Positions 7,547 through 14,574 of a stretch of 22,217 bases of DNA are shown here, piece by piece (position 1 is the first letter of the stretch; every line of letters starts with the position of its first letter). The notes below the pieces were generated by a model. The model saw only the letters and a program-made list of their open reading frames with translations, was not told the DNA's origin and made no database searches. This DNA is from UBA7867 sp964579205. Its GTDB lineage: Bacteria; Bacillota; Clostridia; Christensenellales; UBA1242. The stretch covers positions 1-22,217 of the forward strand of contig CAZOFH010000015.1 of assembly GCA_964579205.1 (NCBI GenBank). Reading direction: 5' to 3'. The translations under genes were made by a program, and so were the position numbers.

Positions 7547-8032
7547 TTTTTTCACAAAATTTTGATTATTTTTTAGTCCCATATTTTCGGTTGGATTTTA
7601 GACTTAATTAAGCAGGGTTTTGAACATTAGTTTTTTGTGTAAAATTGCGACTTTATTGTCATTTTTAGCGACTTACCTACACAAAACTTTATACATAGTA
7701 TACATTTTTAGACAATTTACCCCAAGCAAGTATTCGCAAAAGACACACTATCGAGACGATTACATCACGCGCGCGGGCGACACATTTTATAGCCTCATAA
7801 TTTACTGCATTTGAATGCGTATTTTTCCCCAATTCTCACCGCCAAATTCAACAATCCAAGCAATAAATATACCTAAATATTAGACGAAATTTTATACATT
7901 TTTATTAATATTATTCATTATCGAATTTACGACAAAAACTTAAGTTTTATTTAATCGACAACAAAAAACAAGCGTTTTTATCAAAAAACACGCAAAAAAT
8001 CAATTTTTTAGCAAACTTTGTTGCGTTTTTGT
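7547..8032. other. AT-rich intergenic region without recognised features
   Basis: About 490 bp between the small gene's promoter and the pyk promoter. I see no supported gene, RNA or strong hairpin. Confidence 0.5.
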
Positions 8033-8061
8033 TTGTTAAATATTTTTGATTGGTGTATAAT
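8033..8061 (+). promoter_or_regulatory. Promoter of pyk, giving a leaderless transcript
   Basis: TTGTTA (8033-8038), 17 bp and a perfect TATAAT (8056-8061). The start codon is at 8070, only 8 nt after the -10 box, so transcription should begin at or within a few bases of the ATG. No ribosome site precedes it. Confidence 0.75.
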
Positions 8062-8069
8062 AATACATT

Positions 8070-9107
8070 ATGAAGAGAATTACGAAGATTGTTTGTACTA
8101 TTGGTCCTGCCAGTAGCGATTTGGAAACATTGACCGCAATGTTTAACAGCGGAATGAATGTCGCAAGACTAAATATGAGCCACGGAACGCACGAGAGCCA
8201 TCAAAAATTGATTGACACCATCGCCCCACTCCGCAAAAAAGGTCTCAAACTGATGATAGACACAAAAGGTCCCGAAATCAGAATCGGCACCTTTGAGCAA
8301 GGTAGCGTCTTTTTGGAGAACGGACAAAAATTTACCTTTACGACAAAAGATGTCTTGGGCAATCAAAACGGGGTCAGCCTCAAATACAAAGATTTGATAA
8401 ATGATGTGCGCGTGGGTGACAAAATTTACGCTAATAACGGTCTTTTGGTGTTGAGTATTCAAAAAATTACCAAGACTGATATCATTTGCTGCGTAGAGTT
8501 CGGCGGGAAATTAAGCAACAACAAGAGCCTGAATGTCCCAGGAGTTGTGCCCAATTCCCCATACATTTCACCAGCCGACCACGACGACATTCTTTTTGCG
8601 CTCAAAAATAACGCCGATTATCTCGCCCTATCATTCGTCAGCAGCGCAAAAAATGTCTTGGATGTGCGCAAACTCATAGCAAACAACGCTCCAGATGCGC
8701 AAATTCAACTGATTTCCAAGATTGAGAACGCTCACGGAGTAAACCACGCACCTGATATTTTGGATGTCAGTGACGGGCTGATGGTAGCAAGAGGCGATTT
8801 GGGTGTGGAAATCCCTCTTTACAAAATCCCACCAATTCAAAAAAAGTTGATTTCGCTCTGTAATGTCAAGAAAAAAATCTGCATCGTTGCCACCGAAATG
8901 CTTGAGAGCATGACCAATTCTACTCGCCCAACCCGCGCAGAGGTCAACGATGTCGCTGCAGCCATTTATGAAGAAGCCACCGCGACAATGCTATCAGGCG
9001 AAACTGCGGCAGGCATCAATCCACTTCTCGTCGTGCAGACAATGGGGCAGATTATCGACGAAGTCGAGAAGCATATGTATCAAATCAAGGTCAAGCCCAA
9101 AATATAG
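8070..9107 (+). CDS. pyk: Pyruvate kinase, compact form without C-terminal domain
   Basis: Converts phosphoenolpyruvate and ADP to pyruvate and ATP in glycolysis (cytosol). The start MKRITKIVCTIGPAS is the usual family N-terminus, which fixes ATG 8070. Catalytic-barrel motifs follow in order: NMSHG (35-39), DTKGPEIR (64-71), the B domain (about 72-168), SKIEN with catalytic Lys217, ARGDLGVEIP with a metal-binding Asp243, and MLSGETAAG (307-315). The protein ends at residue 345, where the usual 470-plus-residue enzyme would continue into the C-terminal regulatory domain. The stop is followed at once by a terminator, with no remnant downstream, so this is a truncation in evolution rather than a frameshift. 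ATEML (275-279) replaces the usual ATQML. Allosteric control by sugar phosphates through the C-domain should be absent. Confidence 0.93.
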   Translation: MKRITKIVCTIGPASSDLETLTAMFNSGMNVARLNMSHGTHESHQKLIDTIAPLRKKGLKLMIDTKGPEIRIGTFEQGSVFLENGQKFTFTTKDVLGNQNGVSLKYKDLINDVRVGDKIYANNGLLVLSIQKITKTDIICCVEFGGKLSNNKSLNVPGVVPNSPYISPADHDDILFALKNNADYLALSFVSSAKNVLDVRKLIANNAPDAQIQLISKIENAHGVNHAPDILDVSDGLMVARGDLGVEIPLYKIPPIQKKLISLCNVKKKICIVATEMLESMTNSTRPTRAEVNDVAAAIYEEATATMLSGETAAGINPLLVVQTMGQIIDEVEKHMYQIKVKPKI

Positions 9108-9108
9108 C

Positions 9109-9157
9109 AAAACTGCAGAAAAAGCGCAAAAAAAACGCATTTTTTGCAGTTTTTTTG
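9109..9157 (+). terminator. Terminator of pyk
   Basis: AAAACTGCA (9109-9117) pairs with TGCAGTTTT (9145-9153) around an inner GCG/CGC stem; a T-run follows to 9157. It begins 2 nt after the stop codon. Confidence 0.8.
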
Positions 9158-9509
9158 TTGTTTTTGCGATTATAATCATCAATTTTTAAATTTTCAAACT
9201 ACTCCCCCCATAGTATCACAAATAAATACTTTTTGCATTTAAAACATTCCCAAACATTCCAATAACTTTTTTACCTTACATTTCCCAAAACTGTTTTTAG
9301 CATATTTTTTTGTTTATCTTTATTCCAAGTTTTATTTTCTGACTTTTAATTTTGCTTTTACTACCGCCTCGTATAACACTTTTTCGACTATAACCATTTC
9401 ACTCAAATCGATGTAGCGAAACTCCACCCCCCACTTACTTGCAACTACCTAATTCACCCCACCCCAAAAAAATAATCCCAAATTTCTTGGACAATTTTTA
9501 AAAAACTCT
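9158..9509. other. AT-rich spacer without recognised features
   Basis: About 350 bp between the pyk terminator and the tRNA promoter; no supported gene or structure seen. Confidence 0.5.
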
Positions 9510-9538
9510 TGCTTTTTCTCTCATAATGTGCTATACTA
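9510..9538 (+). promoter_or_regulatory. Promoter of tRNA-Leu
   Basis: TTGCTT (9510-9515), 17 bp, TATACT (9533-9538); about 12 nt from the predicted start of transcription to the mature tRNA. Confidence 0.7.
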
Positions 9539-9556
9539 TTTGAGTAACTAATCTAT

Positions 9557-9643
9557 GCCGAAGTGGCGAAATTGGCAGACGCAGCAGACTCAAAATCTGC
9601 CGAGAGCAATCTCATGCCGGTTCGAGTCCGGCCTTCGGCACCA
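9557..9643 (+). tRNA. tRNA-Leu (anticodon CAA)
   Basis: Acceptor stem GCCGAAG pairs perfectly with CTTCGGC. The D-arm carries TGGCGAAATTGGCAGACGC. The anticodon stem GCAGA/TCTGC encloses loop CTCAAAA, giving anticodon CAA for codon TTG. A long variable arm follows, then T-arm GCCGGTTCGAGTCCGGC. Discriminator A and an encoded CCA end the gene. The long variable arm and sequence are typical of bacterial tRNA-Leu. Confidence 0.97.
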
Positions 9644-9671
9644 GTATTTTAAAGGCAAAAAGCCTATAAAT

Positions 9672-9713
9672 AAAGGGTTTTAGCGATATTCGCTGATTCC
9701 CTTTTTGTTTTTC
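9672..9713 (+). terminator. Terminator of tRNA-Leu
   Basis: AAAGGG pairs with CCCTTT around an inner AGCGA/CGCT stem, followed by TTTTTGTTTTT. Confidence 0.75.
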
Positions 9714-9981
9714 CGAGTTCTTTGTGCCACGAGATTTTAACAATAAAAAACTGTGTCAAAAGTTATAGGTATTTACGCCTAGATAGTAAAAACTTTATCA
9801 TTTTGGGAGTATGAAAAAGCGGTCGGTTTTAATATGTTTGATAATAATATCTAGCCCTTGTTTATCAAAAAACTTTGTGCAACATCGGCAAAAAATCAAG
9901 ATATTAAGGATTGTGCTTTCGCAATTATCGCCAAACAATTCGGCAAAAATCAAGCGCTTGAATATACCCCCCATTGCAAAA

Positions 9982-10020
9982 ATAAAAAACTCAAACTATC
10001 TCTAGTTTTGAGTTTTTATT
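9982..10020 (-). terminator. Terminator of leuS
   Basis: Leftward, CTCAAAACTA (9 of 10 paired), loop GAGA, TAGTTTGAG, then TTTTTTATTTTT, about 45 nt after the leuS stop. A T-run on the other side could make it bidirectional. The stretch 9714-9981 between the tRNA and this hairpin holds no supported gene. Confidence 0.8.
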
Positions 10021-10056
10021 TTTTACAACAAAGAAACTGCTGCGAAAATTGCATTT

Positions 10057-12438
10057 TTACACAATGATATTCAAAATTTTATTTTTGACATAAATGACTT
10101 TTTTGATAGTTGCATTTTGCAGTTGAGCAATCTCGGCGGTAGCGATTTTGAGCAATTCAGCCTCGTCACAGTCGCGTTTTGCCTTGATAGTGCCACGCAT
10201 CTTACCATTCACCTGCACAGGCAATTCAATCACATCATCCAAACATTTGCTTTCGTCAAAAATCGGGAATTGCGCGTCGAGGATTTGCGCGCCAAAGATT
10301 TTTTCATACAATTCACTCGTAATGTGCGGCGAGATTGGGTTGAGCATTATCAAGAAATTCTTGAACTCAAGCATTGAGATTTTACCAACTTCGTAAATAT
10401 GATTTATCAACTCCATTAACGCAGGCACAATCGTGTTGTGTGAAAACGCCTCATAATCGTGAATAACTTTTTTGATAGTTTTGTTGAAAATTACCTCATT
10501 TTCAGGCAAATATGCGTCGTTTTTGACCAAAAACTCTTGCATACCCCACACCCTATTCAAAAATCTGCACACACCAGTAATACCGTCATTTGACCACGGA
10601 GTCGCTTTTATGTACTCACCAAAGAACGCCAAGAACGCGCGCATAGCATCAGAGCCATATTGGTCGATTACATCGAGCGGATTGACAGCAGTTCCCTTAC
10701 TCTTGCTCATTTTTGAGCCATCAGGAGCGAGCATCAGACCGCAGCAAATCCTTTTTTTGAAAGGAATTTGGAAAGGCACAACACCTATATCATACAAGAA
10801 TAGGTGCCAAAACTGCGCATAAATCATATGCCTTGTCACGTGTTCAAAGCCACCCGTGTAAAGGTCGACAGAATTCCAGTACTCCATTTTTGCCTTGCTA
10901 GCCAACTCTTTGTCATTGTGCGCATCCATATATCTGAGCCAGTACCAACTAGACCCCGCCCAGTTCGGCATAATATCAGCCTCACGGCGCGCATCACAAC
11001 CACACTTTGGACACTTGACATTTATCCAATCGGTCGCACGCGCGAGAGGACTTTCCCCATTTTGAGGGCGATAATCGTCCACAATCGGCAATTCGAGCGG
11101 CAAATCGCTCTCTTTGAGCGGCACGATACCACAATGAGGACAATTCACGATAGGGAAAGGCTCGCCCCAGTAGCGTTGACGGTTAAAAGCCCAGTCCTGC
11201 ATTTTATAATTAACCAGCTTTTCCCCTTTCTTTTTAGCCTCGAGGTATTCCAAAACCTCTGCCTTTGCATCAGCGATATTCAGCCCATTGATAAACTCAC
11301 TATTAATATGCGGAGCATCTCCGACAAAAGCCGTCTCAGAGATATCACCCGCCAGCACTTGCACGATTTTTTCGTCGTGCACCTTGGCAAATTCGTAATC
11401 GCGCTCGTCGTGTGCAGGCACAGCCATCACTGCCCCAGTACCATAACTAATCACCACATAATCTGCTACATAAATCGGTACTTTTTGGTTATTTACAGGG
11501 TTAATCGCATACAAACCGTCGATTTTTACACCAGTTTTGTCCTTGTTGACCTTGGTGCGCTCAAATTCAGTCTTGTTCTTCACCCGCTCTACATATGCAG
11601 AAATTTCGGCGAAATTGCTGATTTTATCCTTATATTTATTAATAAAAGGATGCTCTGGAGCAATCGCCAAATAAGTCACACCAAAAATCGTGTCGCCACG
11701 GGTGGTAAAAACCTGCAAACTGTCGTCAGTATCAGCCAAATCAAAAGTGATTTTCATCCCCTCGCTGCGCCCAATCCAGTTGCGCTGCGCCGCTTTGACA
11801 CTCTCGGGATAATCGACTTTGTCTAGCAAATCCAGCATTTTGTCAGCATAAGCAGTAATTTTTAGGAACCAAACATCCCTCTCCATTTGCTCGACCTGCG
11901 AGCCGCAACGGTCACAAACGCCGCCTTGCGAATCCTCGTTTGAAAGAGTCGATTGACAACTTGGGCAAAAATTCACCGTTGATTTGCTCCTATAAGCCAA
12001 GCCCTTTTCATACAACTTCAAAAAGATAAATTGCGTCCATTTGTAATACTCGGGGTCGGTCGTACTTATCTCCCTCGACCAATCGTATGACCCGCCGAGC
12101 CTGATAAATTGCTCTTTAAAACGCTCAATATTATTCGCAGTGGAGGTGCGTGGGTCAATACCGACTTTTAGCGCAAAATTTTCTGTAGGCAACCCAAAAG
12201 CATCCCAACCAATCGGCTGCAACACATTAAAGCCGCATAATCTCTTGTAACGGGCGTTTATATCAGCCCCTGTGTAGCATTTTGCATTACCCATATGAAT
12301 ACCCTTGGCGGTAGGCCCAGGGAACTCAGACAACGCATAGTACTTGTTCGGCTTGTCCTCGCGAACATCAAAACTCTTGTTGTCCAGCCAATACTTTTGC
12401 CACTTTTCCTCAATGGCTTTGAAATCATAATTTTTCAT
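10057..12438 (-). CDS. leuS: Leucyl-tRNA synthetase, divergent form
   Basis: Charges tRNA-Leu with leucine (cytosol). The 793 residues are close to the usual bacterial length; ATG 12438 follows AGGAG. Class I motifs: HMGN (48-51; usually HMGH or HVGH) and KMSKS (576-580). Around them are GWDAFGLPTENFA, zinc-type pairs CPSC...CDRC (158-178), the CP1 editing domain with FTTRGDT (244-250; usually FTTRPDT) and GTGAVMAVPAHDERDYEF (333-350), and a second pair CPHC...CPKC. MPNWAGSSWYWLRYMD (490-505) and GGFEHVTRHMIYAQFWH differ from the common bacterial forms. The C-terminal anticodon and tail domains are present. It is monocistronic; its leader is about 24 nt, too short for a T-box. A tRNA-Leu gene lies downstream on the opposite strand. 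Confidence 0.96.
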   Translation of the reverse strand: MKNYDFKAIEEKWQKYWLDNKSFDVREDKPNKYYALSEFPGPTAKGIHMGNAKCYTGADINARYKRLCGFNVLQPIGWDAFGLPTENFALKVGIDPRTSTANNIERFKEQFIRLGGSYDWSREISTTDPEYYKWTQFIFLKLYEKGLAYRSKSTVNFCPSCQSTLSNEDSQGGVCDRCGSQVEQMERDVWFLKITAYADKMLDLLDKVDYPESVKAAQRNWIGRSEGMKITFDLADTDDSLQVFTTRGDTIFGVTYLAIAPEHPFINKYKDKISNFAEISAYVERVKNKTEFERTKVNKDKTGVKIDGLYAINPVNNQKVPIYVADYVVISYGTGAVMAVPAHDERDYEFAKVHDEKIVQVLAGDISETAFVGDAPHINSEFINGLNIADAKAEVLEYLEAKKKGEKLVNYKMQDWAFNRQRYWGEPFPIVNCPHCGIVPLKESDLPLELPIVDDYRPQNGESPLARATDWINVKCPKCGCDARREADIMPNWAGSSWYWLRYMDAHNDKELASKAKMEYWNSVDLYTGGFEHVTRHMIYAQFWHLFLYDIGVVPFQIPFKKRICCGLMLAPDGSKMSKSKGTAVNPLDVIDQYGSDAMRAFLAFFGEYIKATPWSNDGITGVCRFLNRVWGMQEFLVKNDAYLPENEVIFNKTIKKVIHDYEAFSHNTIVPALMELINHIYEVGKISMLEFKNFLIMLNPISPHITSELYEKIFGAQILDAQFPIFDESKCLDDVIELPVQVNGKMRGTIKAKRDCDEAELLKIATAEIAQLQNATIKKVIYVKNKILNIIV

Positions 12439-12467
12439 TGCGAACTCCTAAATTATATTAGATTATA

Positions 12468-12496
12468 ATTTTACACTTTACAGAGCCAAAAGTCAA
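12468..12496 (-). promoter_or_regulatory. Promoter of leuS
   Basis: On the minus strand TTGACT (12491-12496), 17 bp and TAAAAT (12468-12473). Start of transcription is predicted near 12462. Confidence 0.65.
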
Positions 12497-12646
12497 GTAC
12501 TTGGCATATAATTGAGATTTGACACGCAAAACACCTCCCCGCAACCGACACAAAAAGAAATCATCCCCGTCCACAAGATTTGCCGACAGAGCCAATTTGA
12601 AGGTGTTTGCAGCAAAAATCACGAAATTATTGCATTTTTTGCGAAT

Positions 12647-13574
12647 TTAAGCCGATTTTTTACTATTTTTTATCTCTTTTAGATTGCCGAGTCTACTGCT
12701 GAACGAATAAAAATTCTTGTGCTTTACACCGAGCAACTCGTCCATTTCCCTCGCGATAGACTCAAATTTTGCCCCCATAAAATGCGTAATAGCATAATTT
12801 ACTGTATTGATTTGCCCTTTGTGCTGCCGACAAAACTCTCGAATAGGCGCACTCACACCAAAATCCCACACGGGCGAGCAAATAGTCACCTCAGAATACC
12901 GCGAAAAATCGACTGCGCCACACTCAATCGGCATCCCCCAGCCGTGCATAGCGAACCGCCCACACCACCAAAATCCAAGGTCGCCCGCAATCTTTTCTGT
13001 GGTCTTTACCTCCAAGATATCAGCCCCATCACGGTCAGCGATTTGATACGCAATACTGCGCGTATAGCCGCTACGAGAGAAGAAAATCACCAATTTTTCG
13101 CTATTTTTGCCTATATTTTGATAATTTTGAGGGTCAAAAGTGAAATTACTCTGCCTATATCCGACCCAACAGATATACCCAGTCACGAACTGCAGAAAAC
13201 CGATAAAAAAGTACGCGGTCGACATAACATTGAACGGATAAATGACAAACTGAATGACTATCCACAGCATCAGCACTACACCAGCAATTTCGCCCACGAT
13301 GATGCCCGATTTTTTACGTAAAACCAGCAGCACCGCCGCCACTATATTAGGCATACCATTGACCAACAGCAGCGCAATCCCCGAAAAAATCAAATCGTCG
13401 AACAGCACCTCACTAAACGGCAGCACCTGCATCCCTGACAGCAATCCGCCCATTCCTGTGGCTGTGCCAAGCGGGTCACAAAACATACAAATCGCACCGA
13501 ATAACGCCCCACCCCCCCACAAAAAGCGTCCAAAAAATCAAACAAATCCTAGAAATCCGATATCTTTTGCTCAT
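12647..13574 (-). CDS. Membrane-flavodoxin fusion, frame interrupted at a G7 tract
   Basis: The flavodoxin part begins about residue 143 of the main frame with KLVIFFSRSGYTRSIA, the FMN-phosphate loop type of flavodoxins, and continues to the end through SPVWDFGVSAPIREF. Before it are about four membrane helices. The main frame (from 13522) has no ribosome site and starts inside a helix. An ATG at 13574 does have AAGGAGG, but its frame is one base off and stops soon after. Removing one G from the G7 tract (13512-13518) joins them into a 308-residue protein whose first helix is complete, spanning the junction. So the intended start is 13574, with the gene out of frame as read. A role as membrane-tethered electron carrier or quinone/metal reductase is inference. 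Promoter at 13754-13782. Confidence 0.75.
13512..13518 (-). repeat. G7 homopolymer at the frameshift of the flavodoxin fusion
   Basis: Seven C on the plus strand (seven G in the gene). Six or nine would join the ribosome-site-linked start to the long frame. Confidence 0.7.
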
Positions 13575-13583
13575 TTTCCCTCC

Positions 13584-13712
13584 TTTTTGGCTAGTTTTTA
13601 TTTATTTTTTTATATTTTTCCTACATATTTTTTATATTTTTTACTATTTTTCTAATATTTTTCTGCTATTTTTTTGCCTATTTTGGGGGTATTTTTTTTA
13701 GGTATTTTTTTT
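13584..13712. other. Series of T-tracts at about 11-bp spacing in the leader of the flavodoxin fusion
   Basis: About twelve T-runs of four or more bases have centres near 13586, 13597, 13608, 13617, 13630, 13640, 13649, 13660, 13672, 13682, 13695 and 13708, averaging about 11 bp. In the transcript this is a long A-rich leader of roughly 170 nt. Phased tracts of this kind can bend DNA. Confidence 0.5.
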
Positions 13713-13753
13713 GACTGTATTTTGGGACTTGTTTTCGCTAATTTTACCCCAAC

Positions 13754-13782
13754 ATTATAGCACTCAAAAAACAAAAATTCAA
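13754..13782 (-). promoter_or_regulatory. Promoter of the flavodoxin fusion
   Basis: On the minus strand TTGAAT (13777-13782), 17 bp and a perfect TATAAT (13754-13759). Confidence 0.75.
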
Positions 13783-13871
13783 CCGTTTTGGGTGCGTTTT
13801 TGAGCAAAATTCCACTCTCATTACTACCACCCCAAAATCAGCAAAATACCCCACAAATCACGAAAAAATAT

Positions 13872-14324
13872 TCAAAATTGTGGTTTTTTTGCGTTTTTTG
13901 CCCCAAAATGCACGATTTTTGCACTAATTGCCACCACCATACCCGCGCAAATTGCAGTCAGAATAACTCCCAAAATCGCCCCATCGAATGAGCAGCAAAA
14001 CAGCATTTTACCGACGACATCAGTGCGGGATATTTTTTGTGTCGTACTATGCTCACTATCCCCGCTCACAATGAGGCTCATAGGCAGCATTTCCTCCACA
14101 CGATGCGCGACCAATTTGCCACCGTTCTCAAAGACTACTACGTCGCCCACGCTCACAGCACTCGACCGATACACGACCAGATCACCAACATCAATGCTAG
14201 GTGCCATACTGCTCGACTGCGCCACGCAAAACCGCCACCCGCACCCAAGCATCACCGCCACCATAACGCACACCACCCCCAGCACCACGCCCACGCCATT
14301 ACAAAATACCCACCAACATCTCAT
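13872..14324 (-). CDS. Signal peptidase I, SipW/ER type
   Basis: Cleaves signal peptides from exported proteins at the outer face of the membrane. The 150 residues have an N-terminal membrane helix (about 10-28), the catalytic-serine box SSSMAPSIDVGD with Ser39, and AHRVEEM with His74 in place of the lysine of ordinary bacterial signal peptidases, which defines the SipW/archaeal-eukaryotic type. SGDSE carries Asp89, and a second helix lies at about 112-132. SipW-type enzymes in Bacillus process TasA-like matrix proteins; the substrate here is unknown. The ATG at 14324 has only a weak AAGG two nt away. A perfect TATAAT (14336-14341) 11 nt upstream suggests a very short leader, but the -35 region is poor. 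No terminator is seen before the next leftward promoter. Confidence 0.85.
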   Translation of the reverse strand: MRCWWVFCNGVGVVLGVVCVMVAVMLGCGWRFCVAQSSSMAPSIDVGDLVVYRSSAVSVGDVVVFENGGKLVAHRVEEMLPMSLIVSGDSEHSTTQKISRTDVVGKMLFCCSFDGAILGVILTAICAGMVVAISAKIVHFGAKNAKKPQF

Positions 14325-14440
14325 ATCCTTATATTATTATATATATGGCGCGGATATGCAGCGAATTTTTGCCGCCAACAAAACAACCATACATCACACA
14401 AAAACGACATTAGCGACATATAAAAATTAAATGCCATTAG

Positions 14441-14504
14441 ATTTGCAAAAGCAAATTTGACACATTGTACAATGCTTGCCAAAAATGAAAAATTTGCAAA
14501 TTTT
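14441..14504. promoter_or_regulatory. Three palindromes upstream of the ABC exporter promoter
   Basis: ATTTGC-AAAA-GCAAAT (14441-14456), the perfect 12-bp palindrome CATTGTACAATG (14463-14474) and the perfect 16-bp palindrome AAAATTTGCAAATTTT (14489-14504) lie in the 75 bp before the -35 box. They may be sites for a dimeric regulator; no regulator gene is adjacent. Confidence 0.45.
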
Positions 14505-14515
14505 GGTCATACCTA

Positions 14516-14544
14516 TTGACAATAGTAAAAATTAGGAGTAAAGT
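14516..14544 (+). promoter_or_regulatory. Promoter of the ABC exporter operon
   Basis: TTGACA (14516-14521), 17 bp, TAAAGT (14539-14544), about 30 nt before ATG 14575. Confidence 0.75.
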
Positions 14545-14574
14545 AAGTTGTTCCATTATTAAAAAGGAGAATTT

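Noticed and set aside
9557..9713. tRNA-Leu as an integration site of a mobile element
   Set aside because: No integrase gene and no repeated copy of the tRNA 3' end is found in the window.
9811..10005. A 64-residue rightward frame with a signal-peptide-like start, and an overlapping frame at 9858-10067
   Set aside because: The ribosome site would be only 1-2 nt from the ATG; the second frame starts with TTG just after a stop and runs through the leuS terminator into leuS.
10804..11826. A 340-residue open frame antisense to leuS
   Set aside because: It lies fully opposite conserved LeuRS motifs, has no ribosome site, and its His/Arg/Ile-rich product is typical of antisense shadows.
12439..12500. 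T-box riboswitch before leuS
   Set aside because: The predicted leader is only about 24 nt; no specifier loop or antiterminator sequence is present.
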